Shown: positions 54,670-62,516 of the stretch, piece after piece
How the letters are laid out: every line of letters begins with the position of its first letter
Position numbering within the stretch: the first letter of the stretch is position 1
Origin: Methylocapsa acidiphila B2
Lineage (GTDB): Bacteria; Pseudomonadota; Alphaproteobacteria; Rhizobiales; Beijerinckiaceae
DNA: 64,000 bases
NCBI RefSeq assembly: GCF_000427445.1
Contig: NZ_KE386496.1
Span: forward strand, 1,663,585 to 1,727,584
Reading direction: 5' to 3'
Notes under the pieces: model-generated
Database searches by the model: none
The model's input: the letters and a program-made list of their open reading frames with translations, nothing else
What the model was told of the DNA's origin: nothing
Position numbers and translations under genes: made by a program

Positions 54670-56955
54670 CTACTCGCCCTTCACGCTGCGAAATTTAATT
54701 GCGCCGAGTGCTACGAGGCGTTCCATGAATTCTTCGTAGCTTTCGCCCTCATCATCCAAGCGACATGTCAGCATCGTTATGCCGTCATGCTCGATTGGCG
54801 CCGGAAATAGAAACGGACGATGTCGACCAAAATGCATCGCGACGAAACCGATGACTTCTTGCAGCTCAGCGTAAGGCGGGTCCATTCGTAATAGATCAAA
54901 GCCGATTTCGATGTTAAATATGGGCGTCGACATACGACTAAGAAGACACTGCCTTCCGGACGCATGTCTTGTTATAGCGGATGAAAATTGCGGTTGATAG
55001 CGCACGCACCAGCCGCGCCCAACGAAAGTAGGAAATTGAAAGTACGATCCAAGCTCCGGAGGCGGATCAGGGATTGGCATCTCTGTTGGTGGCGACTTTC
55101 CAGTGAGCCAACTTCCGCCTGACCAATTGCTCCCGTCCGCCCACACATCAGATCTGACGGGAAAGATCGGAAAAGGCCGAGCGTCCCAATTCCAAACCGA
55201 ACAAAATTCGGGCTGGATCATATGGATGCTATCTACGACGGGATTATTGCTCGGCACATCGGTGAACCAATATTCGTGGAAGGCCTGGAGCGCCAAGCTT
55301 TGAAGAACTAAATCAGTTCGCGGCAAATAGCCAGCCCCATCCGCGGAATCCCAGATAGACCAATAAGCGGTGGCGCTCTCCGATGATTTTGCATCGAAAA
55401 AGGCATTGGGCTGATTTGTCGATCGGTCTGTACTCGCGAAACCGTATTCTGTGAACGCTACGGATTTCATATGGGCAAACCAAGCAGTTGTCTGGCCTTT
55501 CGGGCTTTCTCCGGCGCCGTCACCGCTATCATAGAGCGCTCTATGAGAATTGCTCCACCACCACCGAACTTGCTTTTGGGCCAGTATCTCCTGATTTGGA
55601 TAATAGCGATTTCGCGCCTGCGTCAGACGATCTCCGTCGACGCACGAAACACGAAGATCAGTTCCAAATGGATCAAGACCAACTCCCTTGTTGCGCGAGT
55701 TGACATAGAACCAATTAAACCGCTCGCCACCCTCAATATTTGCTTTCAGATATTCCTTCGAGTAGAGCGTGGGAGCGCCAGTAAGGCCGAGTCCGATCGA
55801 AAGGGGATCGGCCGGAGGCCAAATTATCGGCGCGGAATCACACCAAAGTCTCGCATCGAGACCGCCAGAACCCGTCGTCCAATCCGACATCGGTAGATAA
55901 TTGTCAAAACAAACGAGATCGATATTCGGACTAGACCAAAGCGAATCTAGATGTGGCCACAATCCAACCGACGAAGCTGGGTTCGACAACGAATGGTCAC
56001 ATCCCATCCAAGTCGACCAATCAGCTGCGTAGCTGATGAGGTTGTGTAGTCCAGCTACGTTCTTCGTCAGACCCGCCTCGTCAAAAATTCCTCTGACGTC
56101 GTCGGACAATTGCGATAGGCCGCCAACGAACGGATAATCCCATGCCGCATGACTGTTCTCATCGACCGTCCCGGCAGCGCTCCATCCTGGGCCTCGAATC
56201 GTCTCGAGCCCGCGGAGTTCGGAACCGAGAAGAAATAGGTCAACGCCACCTGCAATGACGCACAGATTTGCGTAATGCAAAATCATACGCCTATATGTAT
56301 AATTAGAAGGCGGTCCAGAATATCCGACCGTTAAATTCATTGTGTCGCGACTAAACTCTGATGGCGACGCCATCCCCAGAAATTTGGCGACGGCTGAGGC
56401 AGCAGACTCCGAGATATCAGGGCCGCTATAGGCAATCCTTCCACGCCAAGGCAACCCCTGGCAGGTCATCAATATGAACGGATAGAAGACGATCCGAAGG
56501 CCCCGCGATCTCAGTGCCCGAATACAGCGTACGATCGATTGGTCCGAAGGCGTTCCACCGTAGATAAACGATTCTCCATTCATTGGAAGCGGAATTATTT
56601 CCTGCGATAGTTGCGTCAGTTCAGAACATCGCCATACGTCACCGACCCAGTCGTTCCCGCTCCACTTCTCAAATCCACCGCCTATATATGTCGTTGACGG
56701 AAAAATCTTGCAATTCTCTACATCGGTCGAATTTCCAAACCACGACACTACAATGGCAACGGTGATACAGCTAGGGAACGCGGCTTGAAGCTGATCAAGC
56801 GCAAGTTCGATATCGCCTCTATCCGGCCCTTCGCCGCCATAAGCATTGATCAACTCGAAGGCCGATGCATTCGCTCGATGGCCTCGGTAACAGATAGTGT
56901 CATAGGTGAACTCTCCAGTCGACGGGAGCAGATTCACGCCATTGACAAACTCCAT
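54670..56955 (-). CDS. GTA TIM-barrel domain protein fused to a C-terminal DUF2460-like domain
   Basis: 761 aa. The main part is the glycoside-hydrolase-like TIM barrel of gene transfer agents and related phages: RRMILHYANLCVIAGGVDLFLLGSELRGLE, DNYLPMSDWTTGSGG, KSVAFTEYGFASTD, WNWDARPFPIFP. From about residue 640 a second domain follows: FVGRGWCVRYQPQFSSAITRHASGRQ, then a closing GAIKFRSVKGE. It matches the DUF2460 protein at 52809-53441 (GQGWSITKRPTFSTRVASHVSGRE, ending SVKFRSVRP) but lacks the DPSDH..GDG middle of that family. In RcGTA the barrel is the N-terminal half of the hub (g15). Confidence 0.82.
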   Translation of the reverse strand: MEFVNGVNLLPSTGEFTYDTICYRGHRANASAFELINAYGGEGPDRGDIELALDQLQAAFPSCITVAIVVSWFGNSTDVENCKIFPSTTYIGGGFEKWSGNDWVGDVWRCSELTQLSQEIIPLPMNGESFIYGGTPSDQSIVRCIRALRSRGLRIVFYPFILMTCQGLPWRGRIAYSGPDISESAASAVAKFLGMASPSEFSRDTMNLTVGYSGPPSNYTYRRMILHYANLCVIAGGVDLFLLGSELRGLETIRGPGWSAAGTVDENSHAAWDYPFVGGLSQLSDDVRGIFDEAGLTKNVAGLHNLISYAADWSTWMGCDHSLSNPASSVGLWPHLDSLWSSPNIDLVCFDNYLPMSDWTTGSGGLDARLWCDSAPIIWPPADPLSIGLGLTGAPTLYSKEYLKANIEGGERFNWFYVNSRNKGVGLDPFGTDLRVSCVDGDRLTQARNRYYPNQEILAQKQVRWWWSNSHRALYDSGDGAGESPKGQTTAWFAHMKSVAFTEYGFASTDRSTNQPNAFFDAKSSESATAYWSIWDSADGAGYLPRTDLVLQSLALQAFHEYWFTDVPSNNPVVDSIHMIQPEFCSVWNWDARPFPIFPVRSDVWADGSNWSGGSWLTGKSPPTEMPIPDPPPELGSYFQFPTFVGRGWCVRYQPQFSSAITRHASGRQCLLSRMSTPIFNIEIGFDLLRMDPPYAELQEVIGFVAMHFGRHRPFLFPAPIEHDGITMLTCRLDDEGESYEEFMERLVALGAIKFRSVKGE

Positions 56956-56958
56956 ATT

Positions 56959-58215
56959 TCACACCGTCCCGAGCTTGGTTAGGCCAAGATGTGAACCAGT
57001 TCGCACGCTCTCATTGATTGAACGCAATATTGTTTTGCCGTGATCTTTAAAGAACTGCTTTAGGCCCATTGCGTCTACGGCTTGAATATTGAAATTTGTG
57101 GAATTATGCACATGCACAGCGCCAGCCGCGCCGCCACCGCCTTCCAATGCACTACGAAGCGCTGCGGCAGGGCCCGCCGGGACAATCATCTCGCCTTGAT
57201 GCACTGCAGCAATCATATCGCTCGGAAGACTCCAAGCGCCTACGGCAAAGGATGCTAGCCCCCCGGCTGCACTGGCTACCGTCGCTGCGCCCGCCGCAGC
57301 TGGCCCGGCCGCTCCTGGTCCCATGACCGGAGCCAAAAATCCAAAAATCCCAGCGAACGTTTCCGCCGCCGACGCACTAATGCTACGCAATACCGCCGAG
57401 ATCGTCTCCGCGGCAGACGCTGTCGACGCGGTCGCCTCAAGACTTGTTCGTGCAGATGTTCCGGCAGCGACCGCCGCAGTCTTACTCGCCTCACTAGACG
57501 CCGTGACGCTCAATTGCGCGACAGCTCCCGCCGTCCAATCACCCACCATTTTTATCTTCGCTTGAAGAAACGACTGAATGATAGCCAAGCACACCTTTTG
57601 CGCCGCCTGGGCCAGCGTCTGCTGCCCTTGGATCATTCCCATGATCGATGTGGACGCGCTCGCACCAATTTGCTCAAAACTCCGACGATAGTCTCCTGCA
57701 ATCTCCCCGTTGACTCGGCGCATGATATCCAGTTGGCTCAGCGCCGATCGGCTGGATAGATCCACAATGGCGCGCTGATTTTCGGCAAACTCGTTTGCTT
57801 TTTCTTGCCCCGAAAACCTCGCTGCCTCCAATCGGCGTCGATCGAGATCTTCCTTTTCTTGATCAAGAGCTAGCAAACCCGCCAGTTCCGCTTGCCGCGA
57901 CATCTGCCCTAGTCTGCCCGATTCGATCGTGATCGCGGACTGCTGCTGCAATCCCTCCAGTGCGCTCTCATAGCGTGCTTGCTGAACTCTACGTGCGTTA
58001 GCTAATAGCGCCTCACTATTCGATTCATCATCCGAGGCCATCTGGACACCGCCCCCGGCAACCGCCTGAGATAGCGATGCAAACGACGCTTGGGCCTGTG
58101 AGGCGCCACTGCGCAATGTCCCGACCGTAGCATCTACCGCACCCGCCGCCTGTTGCATTCCCTTCTGCAAATTTGAAATATCGGCGATAAAGCGGATTGT
58201 TACATCATCGGCCAT
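56959..58215 (-). CDS. Phage tail tape measure protein (short)
   Basis: 418 aa. The opening RFIADISNLQKGMQQAAGAVDA, a long Ala/Ser/Gln-rich coiled coil (ALEGLQQQSAITIESGRLGQMSRQAELAGLLA), hydrophobic Gly/Ala segments near residues 280-340, and the C-terminal SDMIAAVHQGEMIVPAGPAAALR motif with NSTNFNIQAVD are typical of tape measures of this phage group. Length is modest, implying a short tail. It lies 3 bp upstream of the TIM-fusion gene. Confidence 0.82.
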   Translation of the reverse strand: MADDVTIRFIADISNLQKGMQQAAGAVDATVGTLRSGASQAQASFASLSQAVAGGGVQMASDDESNSEALLANARRVQQARYESALEGLQQQSAITIESGRLGQMSRQAELAGLLALDQEKEDLDRRRLEAARFSGQEKANEFAENQRAIVDLSSRSALSQLDIMRRVNGEIAGDYRRSFEQIGASASTSIMGMIQGQQTLAQAAQKVCLAIIQSFLQAKIKMVGDWTAGAVAQLSVTASSEASKTAAVAAGTSARTSLEATASTASAAETISAVLRSISASAAETFAGIFGFLAPVMGPGAAGPAAAGAATVASAAGGLASFAVGAWSLPSDMIAAVHQGEMIVPAGPAAALRSALEGGGGAAGAVHVHNSTNFNIQAVDAMGLKQFFKDHGKTILRSINESVRTGSHLGLTKLGTV

Positions 58216-58390
58216 TCAGCATCGTCCTTCTATAAGACCAAACAAACTAACGGACGCCGATGCACCGCCTTAAGCGTTGATTGATACGTAGCAAATCGCT
58301 TATGTGAGCATCGCGACCGTCGACGTCGCGCCAGCGGCATCGCAATGACCAATGCACTGCACAAAAAATCGGGACCCGATCACCTTTTTG

Positions 58391-58687
58391 TCAACGCGCC
58401 CGCACAAATCCCTCAGGGAAAGCCGCCACGAGCGCCCCAACGCCGCTAGGATCACCTTTGCTTCGGATTGATGACGTCGGCTCTTTCGCCTCGATCCGAT
58501 AGACACATTTCAATATCTCATGGACAGGCGGCGAAGTTCTCCAGTAATCGAATAGAACCCGCACATCATGAAGCGTCATATCGTCGATTTGCGACGGCGC
58601 ATAGCCACATGCCGTCATTAGTCGGGCATAGATATAGTTAAAATCGATGCGGGCGGACGGACCAGATCCACCACACCCGCCTACACT
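58391..58687 (-). CDS. Tail assembly chaperone, frameshift extension (gpT-like part)
   Basis: Read from the slippery site onward in the -1 frame, the text is continuous and protein-like through SARIDFNYIYARLMTACGYAPSQIDDMTLHDVRVLFDYW; the first ATG at 58618 is internal to that text. There is no stop between the site and this ATG. It is therefore the C-terminal extension of a G-GT type fusion of about 204 aa, with about 98 residues from this frame. A separate 75-aa protein from ATG 58618 is the alternative. It ends EGFVRAR. Confidence 0.75.
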   Translation of the reverse strand, partial: SVGGCGGSGPSARIDFNYIYARLMTACGYAPSQIDDMTLHDVRVLFDYWRTSPPVHEILKCVYRIEAKEPTSSIRSKGDPSGVGALVAAFPEGFVRAR

Positions 58688-59004
58688 CCCCCCGGCGCAA
58701 TTCCCCCAGATCTTTCTTTGTCTCCCTGCTCCGATTCAATAAAGCCGCCAAGTCGAAGAACAGCGCCCATCGCCAGCGCAATATCCGACGCCGTCGCCTC
58801 GATCTCACCCAGCGCGCGCGCCGCTTCCGGATGGTCGCGCCTCAAGCCGATAGCCACAATGGCGACAGCCGACTGAACGCTGCATCTCGCGCCTCCATCC
58901 GCACTCATCAAAAATGGCTCAATCTCCTGAACTTGACACAAATTTAGCGGACGAACCAACCATTCATGTTCGCCAAGACGAATTACCTCGGGCTGCGGAC
59001 GCAT
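58681..59004 (-). CDS. Tail assembly chaperone, upstream frame (gpG-like)
   Basis: 107 aa (RPQPEVIRLGEHEWLVRPLNLCQVQEIEPFLMS, then HPEAARALGEIEATASDIALAMGAVLRLGG), starting 1 bp after the major tail stop. The size and position, between the tail tube and tape measure genes, are those of lambda gpG. Its last codons are CCG-GGG-GGA-GTG-TAG, which hold the frameshift site. The product would escort the tape measure during tail assembly. Confidence 0.75.
   Translation of the reverse strand: MRPQPEVIRLGEHEWLVRPLNLCQVQEIEPFLMSADGGARCSVQSAVAIVAIGLRRDHPEAARALGEIEATASDIALAMGAVLRLGGFIESEQGDKERSGGIAPGGV
58687..58693 (-). promoter_or_regulatory. Putative -1 ribosomal frameshift slippery heptamer GGGGGGA
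   Basis: On the minus strand G-GGG-GGA lies in the correct phase (X-XXY-YYZ) two codons before the upstream-frame stop TAG. Slipping back one base leads straight into the downstream frame (next codons AGT, GTA, GGC). The position between a tail tube gene and the tape measure is where tailed phages commonly use such a site. Confidence 0.7.
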
Positions 59005-59005
59005 T

Positions 59006-59743
59006 TTAGGACGCCTCGCCGAAGGACCAAGTCATGACGTTACCAGCCGCATCGGCAAAGCAGGAAAAATCGAATTCCGGCATGACAAAGTCCTCGAGCT
59101 TCGTCTGGAAACTCAGCTTAGTCGACGTGCAATTATTAAGTTGCAACGAAATTGCCTGCCCCTGATAAGACGTATAAAAAACCGCCTGAAAGGTCGGAGT
59201 CGTACCCAATAGCTGGTTTGCCACGCTGACCTTCGTCCCCGAATTGCCGACCGTGTAAAGATAGCTCGTAAAGACCGTCTTTCCCGCATCGCCGGAACTA
59301 AATGTATAGACACCTGAAACGACCGAATATTGACCTACTGACGGCGTCGACGCAACCTTCACCAGTGGCAAGCCTGTCGCCGCATAAACGACACCTTCAT
59401 CGCCGACAAACGACCCGGAATTAGCTACAGTATTTGTGTATGGACTTGTTGACCCGACAGCCCCAACTTCAGCAAATGACGTCGCCACTTGGCCAGCGAC
59501 CGGATTAACGCCATAAAATAAATTTGCGAAGGCTAAGCCGGAGATGCGCGCCAGTTTAGCCTTTCCTGTTGTCTTAATCGTCCCGCGAGCAGCAGCTATC
59601 GGTCTCTGATACTGGCCATATAGCTCTTTGATCGTCGCAGTTTCCTCAATTGTTACCTCTTGAACCGATCCAAAATTAATTGGCGTCCCATTCAATATGT
59701 CATTACGAGTCCCAAGCAATACGCCGGAACCAAAACTATACAT
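59006..59743 (-). CDS. Major tail (tube) protein
   Basis: 245 aa. The N-terminal text (FGSGVLLGTRNDILNGTPINFGSVQEVTIEETATIKELYGQ) and the C-terminal domain (LSFQTKLEDFVMPEFDFSCFADAAGNVMTWSFGE) fit tube proteins of this phage type. Residues about 115-170 are an inserted beta domain (VVYAATGLPLVKVASTPSVG, then YTFSSGDAG) that also occurs in the head-tail connector at 61007-61843. Confidence 0.8.
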   Translation of the reverse strand: MYSFGSGVLLGTRNDILNGTPINFGSVQEVTIEETATIKELYGQYQRPIAAARGTIKTTGKAKLARISGLAFANLFYGVNPVAGQVATSFAEVGAVGSTSPYTNTVANSGSFVGDEGVVYAATGLPLVKVASTPSVGQYSVVSGVYTFSSGDAGKTVFTSYLYTVGNSGTKVSVANQLLGTTPTFQAVFYTSYQGQAISLQLNNCTSTKLSFQTKLEDFVMPEFDFSCFADAAGNVMTWSFGEAS

Positions 59744-59873
59744 TTATAACCTCACTTCTAAGTTTCGTAATTTGCCACACTGATTTTCTTAATGTAGCTT
59801 AGGATGCGATCAATCTTGCGAACAGCCGTCAATTCCAGTGTCGCACTCACGCACAACTTACAATATCCGGTCC

Positions 59874-60062
59874 TTAGGTAGCGCTTTCAGGTTCGCCAAC
59901 CAATTTTTTTATGCGTTCCTTAAGGTCTTCAATTGCAGCGCTGACCGTGTTCCAGACAATCACGTCACGCGCTACGACCGATCCAGCAAGCATCTCGAAG
60001 CGCCACAGGTCCACGATCTCGGCGACGTCATCAATTTTCGTTGGATAGCGAGAAACGTTCAC
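59874..60062 (-). CDS. Small phage protein, hypothetical
   Basis: 62 aa from GTG 60062, mostly one amphipathic helix at the C-terminus (AAIEDLKERIKKLVGE) after a basic start. It lies 12 bp after the tail completion gene stop and 130 bp before the tail tube. No family recognised. Confidence 0.5.
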   Translation of the reverse strand: MNVSRYPTKIDDVAEIVDLWRFEMLAGSVVARDVIVWNTVSAAIEDLKERIKKLVGEPESAT

Positions 60063-60074
60063 AATTCTACTCTC

Positions 60075-60515
60075 TTAGGGCAAAATGATCTTAATAGGAA
60101 CAATTACGAGTCCATCGCCATCGATGTCACCCGGGTCTTTTAAAATCTTGCCGTCGATTCGACATTGATACGCGACGCCGTTCAAAGTGTTGCGTCCGGC
60201 GACCTTATCATAGCCAGTCGGCATGAACGCCTCGTCAAGCGCGTCAAGCACATCGTTGACGAGCGCGCCGCCAATAGACTTTGGATCCTTCGCATTAAGG
60301 TAAATAAATAACTTAACTTCAACTATACGCTTCGGCGTCGCAATATCTGTCCAAACATATGTGTCATGTCCCCCTTCATAGATAAAACAGGCGGGACGGT
60401 TCATCGTAGGGACATCACTCCATAATTTCAATCGACGCGCCGGTCCGATCGCCCAGGCATATGTACCTTCAACTTGCTGAATAAGTCCCGCAATTGCGAG
60501 CTCACGTGCAGACAT
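60075..60515 (-). CDS. Tail completion / terminator-like phage protein
   Basis: 146 aa. Alternating helix and strands (LAIAGLIQQVEGTYAWAIG; CFIYEGGHDTYV; VEVKLFIYLNAKDP; VNDVLDALDEAF; CRIDGKILKDPG) match tail-terminator (gpU/Lambda_U-like) folds found just ahead of the tail tube gene. The family name is inferred from position and fold, not from a specific motif. Confidence 0.6.
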   Translation of the reverse strand: MSARELAIAGLIQQVEGTYAWAIGPARRLKLWSDVPTMNRPACFIYEGGHDTYVWTDIATPKRIVEVKLFIYLNAKDPKSIGGALVNDVLDALDEAFMPTGYDKVAGRNTLNGVAYQCRIDGKILKDPGDIDGDGLVIVPIKIILP

Positions 60516-60575
60516 AGCGTTTGCTCATAAAAATCATAAGTTGCGGCGCAGATCTACGCAAATAGCGAAGCACTA

Positions 60576-60884
60576 TCAGCCCTTATTCAAAGACTTTAGC
60601 AACGCAGCTTTCCAACTCGCCATTAAAACATCATGGATATTTGCATTTGCATCGCCAAATACGATCGTGCTTGACGCGTCCGGCTCGCCAACAGAGTCTC
60701 TGCCCACGACCCGTGACCGACATATGAGGCAACTCCCTAAAACTTTCTCTTTCGTCGATGTCAATTCGGTCGCTGCGCGTCGACCGGCTAGTTTAACTTT
60801 TCGAGAAACACACCCGTCACTTTCTGTCGTCAATACTAAAATCCCTTGATCGTCGCTCACCGTCGCATAAATCGACGATGCCAA
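60576..60884 (-). CDS. Phage structural gene, hypothetical, possibly truncated at its start
   Basis: 102 aa from a weak TTG at 60884, behind a GC-rich palindrome (GCGCGC near 60888-60905) and without a clear ribosome-binding site. Text such as GILVLTTESDGCVSRKVKL and IHDVLMASWKAALLKSLNKG is protein-like, and the gene order suggests a head completion or neck protein. The true start may lie elsewhere. Confidence 0.45.
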   Translation of the reverse strand: MASSIYATVSDDQGILVLTTESDGCVSRKVKLAGRRAATELTSTKEKVLGSCLICRSRVVGRDSVGEPDASSTIVFGDANANIHDVLMASWKAALLKSLNKG

Positions 60885-61006
60885 GCGCGCCCAAGGCGCG
60901 CGAACGCGTTCGACACACCGAACTCGTCAAATGCGATCTCCAAAGACGTCGCATAAATTTACTACTGTTGAAGGAAACATGTTGAAATTGCGCCGATTCA
61001 ATTTAG

Positions 61007-61843
61007 TCAAGGGGTCACAATTCTTCGATAGGGGACCAGAGCGCTTCGAACAAAATCCGGTATATCCTTAACAATAAACGCTATCGTTTCTTGTCCGCCG
61101 AGAGACTTCGATTGTTGCCCGATGCGCGAGCGATATGTATATCGCTCTGCGGCCCAATCCATACAACAAGCAGCAAGTTCAGCCGGCATATATCCGTAGG
61201 ATATTTGCATCTCGACGCCAGCATCAGCCTGCGAAAATGTATATGTTCCGTCCGCTACAGAATATTGCCCACCTAAAGGATTCGAAGCGACACGCGTGAG
61301 TTGCGTACCGTCGATATAACTTACGCCGCAATCACTGCGCCAGTCGCCCAACGGCGCTGCTGCAGCAACACAAAATGGAGCGGACTTCGGTCCGGTCACA
61401 TTTTCGTCAGTGATTTGATATCCCGCGGTATAGGAAATCATCACATTCTGAATGCCGCAGACGAAGCGTCCATTTCGAAGCGACAAGCGCTGCATACCTC
61501 CAGGCGGCCAACTCCCGGCAGGATCTATAATATACCCAACACTTTCACTCCATATTCCCGCGTTTTGGACGAAAGAGGGAATGAGTACGTCATTGATCCT
61601 GCATGCTATGATTCCGAGAACAGGCCACTCGCGAAGTGTGACCGACCTCTCGCCGCCGCCATCAAATACATCTTCAAATGGCATTGGAAGAATGGATGAA
61701 CGGTTGATGTATGCAAGAATAGCGCGACTAATTTGACTTATTAGATGACCAAGGAACACATCGTCGTCGTCCCCAGCGATATCCAAACATCCCTTCAAAT
61801 CTCCTAGACTCGCAAAGTCAAACGGAGAAGGCATTTTATTCAT
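61007..61843 (-). CDS. Head-tail connector/adaptor protein (gp6-like) with inserted beta domain
   Basis: 278 aa. The N-terminal helices (LGDLKGCLDIAGDDDDVFLGHLISQISRAILAYINRS) and the C-terminal pair (LAACCMDWAAERYTYRSRIG, IPDFVRSALVPYRRIVTP) are those of connector proteins. Between them are WPVLGIIACRIND and a further beta region containing YIDGTQLTRVASNPLGGQYS and YTFSQADAG, a domain shared with the tail tube. Start ATG 61843. Confidence 0.75.
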   Translation of the reverse strand: MNKMPSPFDFASLGDLKGCLDIAGDDDDVFLGHLISQISRAILAYINRSSILPMPFEDVFDGGGERSVTLREWPVLGIIACRINDVLIPSFVQNAGIWSESVGYIIDPAGSWPPGGMQRLSLRNGRFVCGIQNVMISYTAGYQITDENVTGPKSAPFCVAAAAPLGDWRSDCGVSYIDGTQLTRVASNPLGGQYSVADGTYTFSQADAGVEMQISYGYMPAELAACCMDWAAERYTYRSRIGQQSKSLGGQETIAFIVKDIPDFVRSALVPYRRIVTP

Positions 61844-62012
61844 ATCCCTTCACGAGAGACGTCTCTTCGTATTCTCGTAAGTCACGCCCGAACCTGATGT
61901 CCGCGGCAATCCATCGAAATTCAAGCGTTCCACTTTTCAATTTCTGAAGATCGCCTTTGCCTACGCATAAAAATGCGCTGTCCAATTACCCCAAGTCGTT
62001 GCAGGCACGGGC

Positions 62013-62468
62013 TCATTTGCCGGCGTTGCGAGCCAGTCGGCGCAACTGGTCATTTGTAATCGGCAACGAGACCGCGACGCGCTGCATTCTGAGAAATGCA
62101 AATAACTCGTTACGGTTGAGCTTTTCAATCCGTTCGGCATCGCATATTGTCATTCTGCCACTCTGCCCGAATCCGTCAGATCCTTCTGGCGCAACATTTT
62201 GCTCTTCTACATGAAATTTTAGCCCGTCAGACGCTTTTTCCGAGCTCGACGACGACGAATATTTCGGCTGAATAACCAATTCGGGATTGTCCAATGCGCT
62301 TTTGCAGTTTATCGAGTTAAGATTAGTTTCATTGCAATGCGTAAAGCCATGGCTTGCGAACGTCAGCCAGTCTTGGTCATCGACTTCGATTGAGCCATCT
62401 TCGCCTATGTTAACTGCAGTGCCGCGATGCGATACCGAGGCACAGCCAATTGGAGCACGCAATTTCAT
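62013..62468 (-). CDS. Phage head-region protein with C-terminal SAP/LEM-like helices
   Basis: 151 aa. ATG 62468 (MKLRAPIGCASVSHRG) has GAGGATAAAGCC upstream; the frame extends to 62492. An N-terminal beta segment (AVNIGEDGSIEVDDQDWLTFASHGF) precedes a polar Ser-rich linker and C-terminal helices LNRNELFAFLRMQRVAVSLPITNDQLRRLARN, which resemble a SAP-type nucleic-acid-binding element. Found between capsid and connector, a common place for such small proteins. Confidence 0.6.
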   Translation of the reverse strand: MKLRAPIGCASVSHRGTAVNIGEDGSIEVDDQDWLTFASHGFTHCNETNLNSINCKSALDNPELVIQPKYSSSSSSEKASDGLKFHVEEQNVAPEGSDGFGQSGRMTICDAERIEKLNRNELFAFLRMQRVAVSLPITNDQLRRLARNAGK

Positions 62469-62516
62469 CGGCTTTATCCTCATTGCCTTCATATAGAAGT
62501 GTAGCCAGAGGCCCTT

